DNA from: Prorocentrum cordatum
Taxonomy: Eukaryota; Sar; Dinophyceae; Prorocentrales; Prorocentraceae
Assembly (NCBI GenBank): GCA_963575745.1
Contig: CAUYUJ010015830.1
Location: 10,001 to 74,000, forward strand
DNA: 64,000 nt
Direction of reading: 5' to 3'
In this document: piece after piece, positions 42,601 through 53,313 of the stretch
Position numbering within the stretch: the stretch's first letter is position 1
Layout: every line of letters begins with the position of its first letter
Program-made: the position numbers and the translations under genes
The notes under the pieces: model-generated
What the model saw: only the letters and a program-made list of their open reading frames with translations
What the model was told of the DNA's origin: nothing
Database searches by the model: none

Positions 42601-42702
42601 CCCAGTGGTGTGGATCTGCGCGGACCCGCGCCCCGTTCCACGAAACCAGACCGAGCCCTGGGAGCACAGAAGATCCCGCGCCAACTGACACCTCTGCCGT
42701 GA
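39562..42702 (+). CDS. ORF E: large protein of unknown function
   Basis: The first ATG in frame is at 39655 (MPVLCLALATEG); the frame is open from further upstream and probably continues from ORF D. About 1,015-1,046 residues. The N-terminal two thirds is globular with alternating hydrophobic strands (GYRATSKITHLVPIGYPY, HRVGICGTGLLLLATPERI, YLLAAVAAGGAVEVTASG). A helical part follows (MLGRFAAVVPEQAVHDIARG). The last ~230 residues are Pro/Thr/Gly-rich. I do not recognise a family. It ends at TGA 42700, where the next frame already reads as coding (PAPTDTSAVTAGV), so F is probably a frame-shifted continuation. Confidence 0.55.
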   Translation: MVTERRDQPPPHGRRASYTDGRCPGGSFCSGMPVLCLALATEGVPSPGGPDPIELATLANAQWGYRATSKITHLVPIGYPYRTGKPSPPMQQLFAAQFDIAGRALRAILPPPIVVHWGGRSGDTSDALHILTPESGNDGVVAQIMRWKEELRQSCNGMITAEWVTTRVQLPRDELLRHQGLEMLFHHVLRCRAARPMSGEDGLRAPLDSLQAAAQITTMAHQTACIWRTHETSDSVHIPVPPRAICLAHSIASATAGAMGHRVGICGTGLLLLATPERIAAPVLRHLRDELPRIFGDGSSSPALGPRRILLEGPWDGGPSFVRLSDPEDGIHLRWNLADMGQTRPGDVMQAVEATTGPDTVEQVSTVYAWFPDVSDYRYMAQVRIRLAAADAMAAAFVGTSCIVIGAQTIRGFPATPSRDPMHRAAAVPREQQEHVDALASTSVRQAPRRAIQPQILEITTMDRHGAQLGEVRLRSMRPDAWLPGHSTLQLYSAAVGSANAQIRTRLWPLPDGPNGTSHPANTRAAPPVITDDWLRDNARAMSRSAPNTVSNEFHGGGLRDYETVLQPGEYLLAAVAAGGAVEVTASGEAGFLFTSVPTWVTILLPADPDIRAAARGADRPQARLKLQLAAGPIHVARLDSAPAATPTPASVGLRVSAPSQQPLPRRTTASLNPLPGPARPTHFPELAEVLASACRPSPADLVRADEDAVGIARGMLGRFAAVVPEQAVHDIARGVQRRIALEIRSQLEGRPIQRYNWDMFAAIWILQLANSGNLDRDHVWQLIGELGIREEVTRQLTFTQWLAPEPDATYSAHQPWLEVPGSRGADVDAATTHPIPESVTSALGALINRLSILHWEERQRRDPGRVSRGRRGGSQATRTTCAGDRPVDPPGVNERRSRSRANNERGVAGAQASDVRPSATPVPGSTALPTGPGLTTAPTAQTRTGPNGGSNASPAMNASGTQPQTLLAAPDQGATPPSLARSPGGREVDNDEGCEVNIRQAPPRVTPVNPTTPSGVDLRGPAPRSTKPDRALGAQKIPRQLTPLP

Positions 42703-43547
42703 CAGCAGGAGTAAGTGGAGCGGGCACCACAGGCAGTCCCGAGAACCACACCGGCGCAGGCGCGCCCAGAAGCGAGCAGACCTCTCCAGCAGACGCGCAT
42801 GCCAGCCTGGAGCAGCCCACGACTGGGAACGGTGGGGCCATGACTCCGGCCAGCGCCAGAGACGCACAGTGTACACCCGCGACCACCTGGGCAACGAACA
42901 GCGGGGGGGAGGGATCCCCGACAACTGCACCTCCACGGGCCCCAACAGACCCGGCGTCAGCCCAGAGCAGGAGACCGCCTCCAGGCACGGTGCAAAGCTG
43001 CAGTAGCGATCCCCTGGGACGAGGAGATACGCCGAGAAACGGGCCCGAACTCCCTCCGTGCATGGAGATGGATTGGAGACGGGAGTATGAAGCCATGGCG
43101 TGTACGCTCAGACAAGCACAGGTGCACGCCACCGACGGCACAGGTAGCCCCCCCACTGCGGACGAGTGGAACCGAGTGCTCAGCGCGATAGCCTGGGCTG
43201 CTGCAATACCACAACTTGACAAAACCGTACGGGACCTACATGAAGACCTCGGCCTAACAATGCGAATTCCAGACGCCTCCAGCGCCGATTGGAGCACCCA
43301 TCCACCCCCTGGGACGCGCAACCCCATGGGTATGATAATTCACACACGTAATGTGGCGCTAACGGCAGACGCAGCCTGTGCCCAACTGAGACAGCTCGCA
43401 GACAGCCCCGCGGCGCGCTCGGACTGCGCGTCGGCACCCGAGGCCTCCCTCCAGGGCCTGACGCCAGCCATGCTCCACGCCATTCTGCGCGCGGGAGCCG
43501 GCGCACCATTCACTGACGACGGACGACAGAGACCAGGTCCTGAGTGA
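42699..43547 (+). CDS. ORF F: Pro/Ala/Thr-rich protein with a helical middle
   Basis: There is no ATG at the left edge; the frame is open upstream into the end of ORF E. The first in-frame ATG is at 42840 (MTPASARDAQ), the next at 43062 (MEMDWRREYEAMA). A helical segment EYEAMACTLRQAQVHA...WNRVLSAIAWAAAIPQLDKTVRDLHEDLGL may form a coiled coil. The TGA at 43545 is bypassed by a 1-nt shift into a basic tail (ETVEASARNLRRSGNTARRGG) ending at 43746. No known domain. Confidence 0.45.
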   Translation: MTAGVSGAGTTGSPENHTGAGAPRSEQTSPADAHASLEQPTTGNGGAMTPASARDAQCTPATTWATNSGGEGSPTTAPPRAPTDPASAQSRRPPPGTVQSCSSDPLGRGDTPRNGPELPPCMEMDWRREYEAMACTLRQAQVHATDGTGSPPTADEWNRVLSAIAWAAAIPQLDKTVRDLHEDLGLTMRIPDASSADWSTHPPPGTRNPMGMIIHTRNVALTADAACAQLRQLADSPAARSDCASAPEASLQGLTPAMLHAILRAGAGAPFTDDGRQRPGPE

Positions 43548-44182
43548 GACAGTAGAGGCCTCTGCAAGGAACCTCCGCAGATCTGGAAACACCGCCCGAC
43601 GCGGTGGCACGCCCAGACGTGCACGCACCCCGGCTGAGACTATCGTGAACACAGCAGACACCGCTGGCCAGACGCGGCCGAATCAGAAGCGCGGCCGGGT
43701 CGCGACTGCCCGAAGCCAGCGCCCAGCCGCACAGCACCGCCGCTGACAGGGCGCACAGGAGCCCGTCCCGCCGAGCCCCCCGGGGCAGGACGGAAGGCAC
43801 ACGTAGGATTTCACTGCGAGGCACGGCTCGAGCCCGAGCAGCAGGCAACACCAGCAGGGAAAGGTCCACCAGACCAGGCACCAGGGCACCCAATCCCAGG
43901 ACCCTGGTCGACCTCTGGGAGCGCTCCCGCCACAGAGCAGGCGAAGGCACCCCCACCGGCGTCGCCGGCCGAGGCGTCACAAGGAGGGCATCCAGGCCAG
44001 CAAGTGCGGAGGACGGCCGGACTCGCAGGCCGCGACCCCGACCAGCGGGGTTCTCACCAGACGAGCCCACTGCAGCCCCCCAGCCTGCCGATGTGCTCCA
44101 GCAGGTATGGGAACGACACAGGGGCGGACGGACTGGCCTCTCCCCAGTCGCCCCTGCTGACACGACGCTTGCCGCGTACTAA
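43548..44182. other. Frame-broken linker between ORF F and the methyltransferase
   Basis: This is Pro/Gly/Arg-rich, coding-like sequence in shifting frames. The frame of the methyltransferase is open here (PADVLQQVWERHRGGRTG) until a TAA at 44180-44182. The sequence CGTACTAAATCGCAG at 44174-44188 also resembles an intron branch point and 3' splice site, so an intron boundary cannot be excluded. Confidence 0.4.
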
Positions 44183-45755
44183 ATCGCAGGTCTGGACAAC
44201 ACGCAGATCATCAGCACGCTCAGGGCTCTTCAGCAGGATGGCATTGTTTCCCACGGCTCCTCCGACGGCACCTGGGACATCTCGGGACACCTTAGGCTCC
44301 ACTCAAACGCCGACCCCAGGCTAGGGGACGACTGGACGCTCGATTTCACTCAGCAAGCAAGAGCCCGAGTGGTCGACCCTAGACCGAGCCCGAGTGCCGC
44401 CTTGGGACCAAGCCTACACCTCGTCTCACTCTTCGATGGATGGGGTCTGGCGAGACTTGCGATCGGCGACCTCATGGCCAAAGTTGCCACGGTTCCACGT
44501 TTCAGATCCTCCGCTTTTGTCGAAATAAACGAAGAAGCGGCATCTCGAGTCGAGAGGCGTTGGGACCGTGACAACGCTACACGCTTTGACGGGGGCCCCC
44601 CACACTTGAGACTGGGAGTCGATGTCTGGGATCTACTAAGAGGAGACGGCGGACAAAATCCCTGGTCCGACCACCTGAGAAGCCTGGATCCTGGAAGCCT
44701 CCTCGTCATCATGGCCGGACTCCCATGTACCGACCTGTCCGCAGCCAGCCAGCACGGAGGACTGGACGGGCTTGCTGGCTCTCAGTCAGTGCACTTCTTC
44801 GCCGTGCCGCTTCTATGGAACATCGCGCGTAGGCTCCGGCCGGACGTGCGCGTCCTAATATGCTGCGAAGGCCCAGCTACGATCCTATCGGCACACAAGC
44901 AGGCAATGTGCACGGCCCTGGGAGAGCTTCCACTCGACTGGGCGGTCCGCCTAGACGCCGCCCCCACAGTGGCCAGCCCGAGAGATCGCCTCTGGCTCAG
45001 CAACTGCCCTCCCGCCGAAGATCTCGTCACGTATCCCAGACTCCCAAGTCCCTGGGAAAGACGGTGGACCTACAGACCAGACGGACGCATCCCCACCTGG
45101 ACCCAATCCAAGGCTCTTGCCAATGCCCGGAGGCCATAGTTCCGTGCAGCTACCAGACGCACCCACTGTGCCTCCTGTACAGCGAAGACAGCAGCTACCG
45201 GTGGCTCCTCCGCTCCCTCTCCGACACCAGGAACGGCATTAAGAACATACTCGCGGAAACTGGAGCCGAGCGTAGCTTCCAAGGCTGCGCAGAAGGGTTG
45301 GCCTTCGTCTGTCAAGGTAGAGAGCGGGAGAGCTTGGCAGCGAAGGAAAGGTGAAGGCTTGGGCAAGATGGCTGCTCGCACACGGAAGAGAGCATGGACT
45401 CAGGATCCCATCCCCTGAAGAGCGGGCTCGAGCAGTGGGCCTTGGGTCCTACTACCAGTCCTTGGACATTAGGGGGAGGAGGCTCTACGACGCCGTAGGG
45501 ATCCATTGCGACACGAGGTGCCTCCAACGCAGACTCGTGCCCTCCATCCTGGCGTGGAGCAGGAACGAACCCATCCCCGGACATTATCATGAGGCTCCTA
45601 CCGAGGGACACATGTGGGCCGCGTGGAGACAGGCGCGCAGCTTCGCGGACAGAAATTGCCCTTGGGCACCGCTTGCCGAAAACCCTTTCCCAGGCGACAT
45701 AGTTCGAACCATGCTGCAGCAGCAGCTTGCTGATTACGGGCCGCCGCTCCCCTAG
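44183..45755 (+). CDS. Cytosine-C5 DNA methyltransferase, DNMT3-like, inside the retroelement
   Basis: The frame opens at 44183 without an ATG; the protein likely starts further upstream. Motif I is LVSLFDGWG (about 44420), where S-adenosylmethionine binds. An acidic FVEINEE follows. Motif IV is AGLPCTDLSAAS with the catalytic Cys codon at 44726-44728; PCTDLS is close to the PCNDLS of animal DNMT3. The motif VI-like Glu is in CCEGPA, and the motif VIII-like arginines are in SPRDRLWLSN. The frame stops at 45139; the protein continues in a second frame (IVPCSYQTHPLCLLYSED) and a third (45351-45755) with SPEERARAVGLGSYYQSL...LYDAVG, matching motifs IX-X. Two 1-nt frame breaks make this copy doubtful. 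Capture of DNMTs by dinoflagellate retrotransposons has been reported; this appears to be such a case. Confidence 0.8.
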
Positions 45756-45873
45756 ACTCGCCTGAAGACCCAGGGGCGCTGCGCCGCGCCCTCGGGTCTT
45801 CCCGTTCGCGAATCTCGTTCCGGGGGCGAGGACTAGAGCTTGGCAAGCCGCCAGCTCCTCCCTGGGACGCGCC

Positions 45874-48800
45874 TTGGCGCTACACTGTAATTACACCGTC
45901 CGGCGGCCGCGATCCCTCTGGGCCTTCCTACATGCAACCGCCTGGAACAACCCCACGTGGGCGGACCTCTGCGGGGACCTTTCCTTACGGGCCCTGGTCG
46001 ACGCAATCGCAAATGCCACTCAGCCCGGCACGCTCAAACTGGGCTGCTGGAACGTCAGGTACTTCACGACTGCACACAAAAACATGATCAAACGCGCCTT
46101 CTTGACGCAGATGACCACCAACGGGAGGATCAGACTCATACAGGAGACCCACTGGACGGAGCACGAAGCGGCCGTCTGGTCCACCATGTTCCACGCACGC
46201 ACTCATATCGCCTCACCAGCCTACATCGGACTAGCTGGGGGCCGCGCCGGCGGAGTGGCAATCCTCATTCCGCATGGCACAACGCTTCTCCGGGCCGAAG
46301 ACCTCGTCCCTGGGTGCGCCGTCGCAGCCACGATCGCCGCCTGGTATATGTGCACCTCCCTCCGTCCAGAAAAGCCGAAACCATCGATGCCATTCGCCAG
46401 GCCATCGAGAGATGGGATGATACCCCCACGTATTGGGGGGGTGACATGAACATACAAATTGACAACCCCAGAGATGGCGAAACTGACGAGGCTGCGGCTC
46501 TCTCCGACCTACTCGCGCTGACCGGGTCAAGCGTCTGCCACTGTGACGGGCCCACCAGGGTGGACGCGGACAACGAGTCGCACATCGACATTGTTGCGTG
46601 CCCCTTCCGACAGCTTGGGGCCTACGGAGTCAGGAAGGCCTGGAAGCCTTCAGTTTCTGACCACGCCACTCTGTACCTGGAACCACAGGGCGCCCCCAGA
46701 ACTCGCAGAGACAACACCATTCGTGCCGGTGACCTGCGCCTGCTCCCGAGCGAGGCGCATGCGGAGCTAAGAACCCTCTACGCCTTCCTCGAGCGCACAT
46801 TCGGGCTGCCTGACATCGACCTGACCGGCCTGCTACAAACCGCCGACTGGGTCCGTCCGGCGGCCCCTGGACAGTTCCCAGCCAGACATGGTGACAACGA
46901 CGACGGCGAGGGAGAGAGAGAACAGGAACCATCAGCTCCACCTCCGGCCCCCAATCTGGTTGACGATTACACCGTTCCCCTTATGCCTGCCCTTCTCACT
47001 CTTGGTCGCCACGCCATGTCCGCGGCCATACAAGACTGGTGGAGGAAGTGGCGCAGGAGCAAAACCAACCGCTCACCAGGTACCCTGCTCGCTGCGGCGG
47101 CGAGATCCGAGTCCAACACACGCCCAGTGGGGACACTCGCGGCCTGGCTTGCCGAGTACGAGTGGGACGGCAACGACCTGACCCCCCAGCAGGCTGCCCT
47201 TTGGCTGCGGAAGTGGGACAACGACACTGCTCAGAGACGTGCCGCCCGCCTCACCCCCGTACAAAGGGGCCCTGGGGTCGAACGCCCCGCTCTCGCCTCC
47301 CACTACCGCACGGGCCGTGAAATCTTCGTCAAGACGCACGCTATTCTGGGCGCGCGTGACCCTGATGGGAGGTGGAAGGAGCGCACGAAGGAAGTCGACG
47401 ACGTCCTATGGCGGAGCCGAAGTCAGATCTGGCAAACCGCTCCCCCCCTTCCCCCAGCTGCGGAACGCATCCTCGACGAATACTTCAGACACAAGGATCT
47501 TGGGCAGTTCCCGGATTCCCCCAACCCGCAGTGGGGCAGGATCGCCTCCCTCGTCCTGGGTCCGAGCGGCAGCGCTCCTGGGGTGGACGGAGAACCGTGC
47601 GAACTGTACCATCCTGGGGTCCGCTTCGTTGCCGGCCTGCTCGCCCAAGCCTGGTACGCCGCGGATCTGAACCCAGAACTCATAGACCAGGTCCTAGGCC
47701 CCTCCATCGATCTTCTGGTCTGGATCGGCAAAAAACCTGCTGCTGAGCTACCCAACGATATGCGACCCTTACAGCTCCCCACCTGCCTACGGAGGCTGCA
47801 CGGTGCAACCATAGCCGACCGCCTCGGCCCCGTGATCGAACCCAGGCTCAGCCCTAACCAAGCGGCCAAGCGCGGGGGACAGTGTGGTCCCAATATCACA
47901 TCCGCCACCAACCACCTCGCCCTGGATCCGGTGGCCGACACCGAACCCGGGCCATCGTGGGCGGCCCTGCTCGGCGTGCACCAAGAGGCCGTAGACCAAT
48001 ATATACAGTGCGCCACGAGGTACTTAGGCCCTGCCCCCAGCACTGCCGTCCTTTTCTGCGACCAGAACAAAGCCTTTGAGCGTATATCCCTGCAATGGAT
48101 GGGGCAGATGACGAAACGTTGGCAACTCCCCAGCTGGCTCCTACACTCCGCGGATGCCCTGGTCAGCAGCAGGAGCGTGCGTACCTGCAAAGGGAAATAC
48201 AAGAGCAGGATAAGGAGACTCCTACGATCCATCGGAATGGGAGGCACTGCCTCCCCGCTCCTCTGGCGCTTGGGGTACGACCCTCTCATCAGCGCCCTTG
48301 CCAACATCACTGGAGCGGGCGACCCGACATACGTGGACGACCTGGCCGCCCTTCTTGGCGCCACTGCCCAATCACTCCGTGCCGGCATTGCGCTGCCCTG
48401 GCTCGCGAGGACGGCAGGACTCTTGGTTGAAGCCCACAAGCGCAGGGGGATCGAGGCACCATCCGGAATCGACGGCAGACAACATCTTGCCACTGCCCCC
48501 GTGGACTTCACCGAGAATGGCACCACGACGACGGTCACAGGCCTTCCAGCGGCGCTTATCCTGGAAATGATCACGCGGACCTGTGGACCTGACAGCGCGG
48601 CGCTGTGCACTCCCTGGAGCTGCCCATGCAGGTGCAACTCCAACACGGCGCTGGTTCCAGCCAGCGACCACGGTTGGTGGAGACGTGCCATGGACTATAC
48701 TCCCTTCGGCTCCTCCGCTGTGCGCCCCCAGTGGCCCTACCTCGGCGCCTGCATCGTATCTCGGGCCGCCGAAGGAGAGATCCTGCCGCCCCGGGGCGCA

Positions 48801-51148
48801 GTGACCCGAGGGCAGCTCGATGCCCTCGTCGCGGGCACCTGGGGCAAATCTCTTCCCAAGCTCCGGGACCGAGCCATGGCCCTGCACCTTGCCAATATGT
48901 CTCCCACCAAAACCGCCCTTGCCTGGAACACCTATCTCATTGCGCTCATCCCCTACCCCTCGCACTACTCCCTACCCGACACCGTGCATGAAAGGGCACT
49001 CCGGGCCCACCTTCGGGTCGCTCTCGGCCTTGCATCCGCTTCCTGGGTTCCCGACAACTTCCTCACGGGCCTGGGCATCCGCTTCCAGGTTCCAGGCTGC
49101 CCCAAGTGCCCGGTCGCCACCTCGCGTGCGATCGCGGCCAGGGCACGCGCCCTGGACGACCTGCGGGGCCCGCCACAGTCACGGCACAAGGCGGGAAGAA
49201 GGTGGAATAAACTCGCGAAATGGGCTCGGGAATTTGCCCCGCGGAATGAACCCCACGGACCCGGCTCCAAGGTACTGACTGACTCCAGGGCTGCTGACTT
49301 ATTCAATCGTGCGGTGAGAGAGCCCCCCCGACTGCGGGCTCGCTACTTTGGTCGTGTGGTCTATGTCGCGGCCTGGACGCAGCTCCACGGACATATTGTT
49401 AACAGGTGGTTCGCCACAACCAGCGACGAGCGCAGGTGGGCACAGACAGACGGCGCGGAATGGTCTCTCCTGGGGCACTGTGCATCCTTCACCGAGGCAC
49501 ATCACGTCCTTCGACTCCTGGCCAACGGGCTGCCCGGGTCTGCGCGCCGGCGAAGCGTGGCAGACAGGATCCCCCACCAATGCAGCTGCGGCAGGCCGGC
49601 CAAAAGAGTCTGGCTCACTGCCGGGCAACGGGATGACGGCCAGGCCTGGTGTGACTCCTGCCTCGGGCCCTGGAGCGGTGAGGCCGCCCTCTGGCCTCTC
49701 CTAAGCGACGACGTCCTTCCCGAAGATCTGCGCCCACTCGCTGCAGAGCGAAGAAGGCATCACGTCAGCATCAGCGTCCCTATGCGGCAGGGGCTCTACG
49801 GAGCCTGCCCTCTCTGTGGCCTTGGGGAAGCCACCACCGAGCACGTATGGTGCCGGTGCCCCGCGGCTGCCCTTGCTTGGGAAAAAGCTAGAGGCCCAGA
49901 CCACCCCAGGGACCTTGCAACGGCAATGTGCACCAGGGGACAACACCAGAGGCTAGTTTGCAGCCTATTACACCAGACCTCCTTCAGGTACTGCGTGAAC
50001 CTGGACTGCACTCCTATTGGCGCCGACGAAGCCGCCAGGCTCATCGCCCAGGGTATCACTGTGCCCGACTCCGATCTCCAGGAAGACGACGAGGAGGACG
50101 ATGACCTGCACGAAGGGCAGCCTCCGGGCGCCCCAGCAGATGAAACCGCGGTCTGGGCCCCTATGCTCGACCCCTGTCAGCAGCGCAATCCCCAAGGGCC
50201 ACGCCTACTGCGTGTACGCGGGGCCGCCGGACCGCATCTCGGCAGACAGGCACCACGGGCCGGAGGGAAATCCGGCGCCTCCCTATCACAGCCAGAGCCA
50301 CACGAAGTGGGGACCGGCTCGCTGTTCTCCAAACTTGCGACCCCAGGGCGAGCTGGATGCCCCCTGGGGAGGGCTGGTTCCCATGCCCCAGGACAGACAG
50401 GGACCCCAGTGCCCTCTGGACCAAAGCTTATTGCAGGCTCTGTGACCAGCACACCCTCGTGCTCAAAGCCGGCAGGGATATGGATGCGGGCGAGGAAATC
50501 ACTGTCGGGGACTCCCCGCTCCCCGCCGCCGACACTGCCCAATGGCCCTACGAGCTCGCGTTCGACGGGGGAGCGCGCCGAATTGGAGAGGGGGACAAAG
50601 TCTCCGGTGCGGCCGCCGTCCTCTGGAGACACGACCCGCGCCGCGGCTGCCCGCGCGTCGTTGCTGTCGCTGTTGTTGCCCTCCCAGGCTGTGACAACGC
50701 ACAGACGGCAGAGGCCTCAGGGTGCAGAGCTGGCCTCGCCCTGCTCCCCCACGTCGAAAGCACGCTTCGAGGTGTCAGAGTGGTCGGCGACAACCTAGCG
50801 GCCATCCGATACGGGGCCGGCACCGGACGCTATCGACGGCTCCATCTGGCCCAACAGATGGATTTCGCCCTCAGGCAAGCCAGTGAGTCCGGCTGGACCC
50901 TTACATGGCAGGCGGTACGACGCCGCCTCAACAAAGCGGCCGACCGCCTCGCGACTCTAGGGGTCTTTTGGGCCGACGCCCTCCGACACGCCGGTGTCCT
51001 GGCGGCCGCCTCCTGGGTCGTTTGGGACGGTACCCATCGCCCCCCTCCTCTCCTCTTCCCCGCCGCTGGTGTCGACCTCTGCGACTTGGGCCAGGTTGCC
51101 CGGTTCGTTGACGCTCTCGAAAATCCCCCTCCCTCTCCTCTCCCCTGA
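45874..51148 (+). CDS. EEP endonuclease / reverse transcriptase / RNase H polyprotein of the giant element
   Basis: EEP: LKLGCWNVRYFTTAH (about 46030), IRLIQETHW, GGDMNIQID (46435), HIDIVACP and VSDHATLYL (46651). RT: SAPGVDGEPCELYH (47570), motif A CDQNKAFERIS (48057), IGMGGTASPLLW, motif C YVDD (48331). A Cys/His tail CPLCGLGEATTEHVWCRCP lies near 49806. RNase H: YELAFDGGA (50548), AEASGCRAG, VVGDNLAAI (50781) and LNKAADRLA (50928), supplying the D, E, D, D series. The frame changes near 46340, 50170 and 50395. No ATG is seen at the N-terminus; the first frame opens before 45874. Motif A is unusual: CDQNK stands where the common LINE form is ADFxK, but the aspartate is kept. Predicted role: target-primed integration of the element. 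Confidence 0.85.
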
Positions 51149-51185
51149 TCGCCCCCGCCCCGACACGCTAAGGTCCCGACAGTGC

Positions 51186-51229
51186 GCAGCCTTCAGCTGC
51201 CGCAGCGACAGCCCGCAGCCTTCAGCTGC
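51186..51229. repeat. Two CTTCA-loop hairpins in the gap before ORF G
   Basis: GCAGC-CTTCA-GCTGC occurs at 51186-51200 and 51215-51229, between the RNase H stop (51148) and the ORF G ATG (51261). They belong to the same family as in ORF A. Outside an ORF they cannot be explained by peptide repeats. Confidence 0.85.
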
Positions 51230-51260
51230 AGCCCTGGGACCGACGCGACGCCCTGGGATC

Positions 51261-52079
51261 ATGCCTAAGAACAACCAAGGCCCCATCCGACGGTGGCCCT
51301 CCTGTCTGCCGTGCAGTGAGGACGGGCCGCCAGTCCGTCTGGGCACACGCGTCTTCCTGGCCCGGCTCTGTCCCTGGATGCGTTGGGTTTACTTCAACGG
51401 CGGGTGGCGACACTGGTGCGAAATCTGCCAAGAGCCCGTGGACGACACACAGCACATCCTAAGTGACAAGCGCTACGAGATGTCGGATGCGCCTTACCAA
51501 GACGGTTGGCCCGACCCGAACACGTTTGTCGCTCCTGGGAATTTGTGGAGCAGCTGCACGGGTGGTTCCTGGGACACAAATCACCGTGTGTTTATTGAAC
51601 GAAAGCCCTGGCTCGGCTGGAGGCCCGTCAAACCCTCGGTTTCCCAAGACGGTGCACGCTCGCTCCAGGGTCTCGTGATCCCAGAAGACGCGCTGCACGT
51701 GCCCACCACCTACCCTCTCTGGGACGACGCGCCAACGTACAACTGCCCTGGAGGTACCAGGACCGACCCAGAGCAGGTGCGGACGCACCTGATGGACAGA
51801 CGTGAAGCTACAAGGACGGGCCTCAGACAGCCCGACCACGGCGACGAGACCAGGACACGAGCGAAATGGACCATCGGACCTCCGCCTGCTGCGCCTGGGC
51901 AACTTACTGACGCCACGGTCGGACCTCTACCCCCGCCCCCGCCGCCCCACCCTCCGCCCGCCTGGGACCCGCCCAATCAGCAGCGAAGGGTGATGCTATC
52001 CGAGGATGACGCTTTATCACCAACAAGCCCAGCGGGTCTGGATGACTCGTTGGCTTTTTGCAGGCGGCTGCCGAAGTAG
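51261..52079 (+). CDS. ORF G: small protein with paired Cys motifs
   Basis: ATG 51261 (MPKNNQGPIRRW), 272 residues, TAG at 52077. Cysteines are arranged as CLPC near the N-terminus and CEICQEPVDDTQH around residue 52, which could bind zinc. Aromatic-rich repeats (W-D-T-N-H, W-L-G-W-R-P) and a poly-Pro tail follow. No family is recognised. It overlaps the first codons of the helicase frame, whose AG (TTTTTGCAG at 52053-52061) also resembles a 3' splice site. Confidence 0.5.
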   Translation: MPKNNQGPIRRWPSCLPCSEDGPPVRLGTRVFLARLCPWMRWVYFNGGWRHWCEICQEPVDDTQHILSDKRYEMSDAPYQDGWPDPNTFVAPGNLWSSCTGGSWDTNHRVFIERKPWLGWRPVKPSVSQDGARSLQGLVIPEDALHVPTTYPLWDDAPTYNCPGGTRTDPEQVRTHLMDRREATRTGLRQPDHGDETRTRAKWTIGPPPAAPGQLTDATVGPLPPPPPPHPPPAWDPPNQQRRVMLSEDDALSPTSPAGLDDSLAFCRRLPK

Positions 52080-53059
52080 TCAGTCTCTACTCTGTACCAC
52101 TGGACTCCCCGCTTTCCAGGGTTCACCCCAAGGCGGCACTTGGGGAACTGACTGGTGCCGTTCGACTCCCCTCGCAGTGGCCCTACTCTCTACAGGATCG
52201 TGGACAGACGCTACGCAGGATCGCCTTGGTGGAACGCCAGGCCTCTGTCGAGACGGTGGAAAACGGAAAAGATTCCACACGAGAAGACCTGGCCAGGAAA
52301 GGTAACTGTGCTCTCGGCGTCCGCATCACTAGGATCGACGCCAACTCAGACCTGGACGACCTAGACACCTTTCGGCTACGCAACGCGATGGATCTCCCAG
52401 AAGGCAAGGAACTCTACTTGTTGGAGTGGCCTTCTAAGTACAAAGTTGCATCCAGGACCCAGCAAGGGGACAAGGAAGGCAGGGAACTGTACATTTCCGT
52501 TACGGGCCCCACAGTCGACAATATCGCAGACGTCACGGTCTGGTGGCCCCCCTCCCTGGGAGGCCCCATCCACCCAAGAGACGCCCGAGCGCTCGGCCTC
52601 AGCACGTCTGCCAGGTACCCCTCCGACAGGTGCATAGTGCTGTGCAACAGTGGGAAGTGAGGACCTTTCCACGAAGACGAGACCAAGGCGAAGCGGCCCC
52701 AAAGCGAAGACGCTCCCTGGTATCGAGTTGACGAGGCCCCTTCCGACATCCAGTTCTGGCGCCAGTGCTGGGCTCTTGACCAGATCTACCACCTCCGACA
52801 GAACCCCGCGGACCTGTTTGCCCACCAGCTGTCTCCTCTGACCTTTCTCTTAGCTTTCGTGCACGCCCCACGCGCCGATCGACTTGCGGCCAACGACCTG
52901 AGGCGCACCTGCTCTTTGGGCCTGAGCCTGAGGGCCGGGGCTGCCGTCGCCCTGGGCTTCGACGTTCCCGACGCCGACCACGCGCAGGCTGTCCGATGCG
53001 GCCTTCTACCACAGGCACCCCCGCTTCCCCTGGGTCTGAAGGCTTTCTCTGACGACGAG
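52058..53059 (+). CDS. SF1 (UPF1-like) helicase, N-terminal part, interrupted by LINE-C
   Basis: Frame from 52058 (TTG; first ATG near 52388, MDLPEGKELYLLEW). A TGA at 52658-52660 interrupts it, but the same frame continues as convincing protein (GPFHEDETKAKRPQ, DIQFWRQCWALDQIYHLRQNPADLF, TFLLAFVHAPRADRL) up to AFSDDE at 53059. There the 16-bp repeat marks the LINE-C insertion. The segment precedes the ATPase core and probably corresponds to the accessory/stalk region of UPF1-family helicases; that match is by position, not by motif. The rest of the gene resumes in the same frame at 60281. Confidence 0.65.
53044..53059 (+). repeat. Left copy of the 16-bp target-site duplication flanking LINE-C
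   Basis: TTTCTCTGACGACGAG, identical to 60265-60280. Both copies encode FSDDE in the helicase frame. Six more bases (TTTCGG) also match if a single A is skipped on the right. Confidence 0.85.
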
Positions 53060-53313
53060 TTTCGGCTCGCGAGGTGCCGCCCCTGTGGGAGCCTGCCAGC
53101 GCAGGCGAGGGGCCCCCCCGCGCGCGCCGAGATCAGCGCTCGGCCACGGCGCCTCCCCGCGAGGACGCCGCGCATCATCGAGCGCGACTTCGCCGTGCGG
53201 CGGATCGCGCCCTGCTGCACGCCTGGGCGGGGCGCCGCTCGCCCCGTCTGCTCGCGCAGCTGGAGGGTGCCGCCCGACGGCTACAAGAACACCACGGATC
53301 GTCGCCAGGCAGA

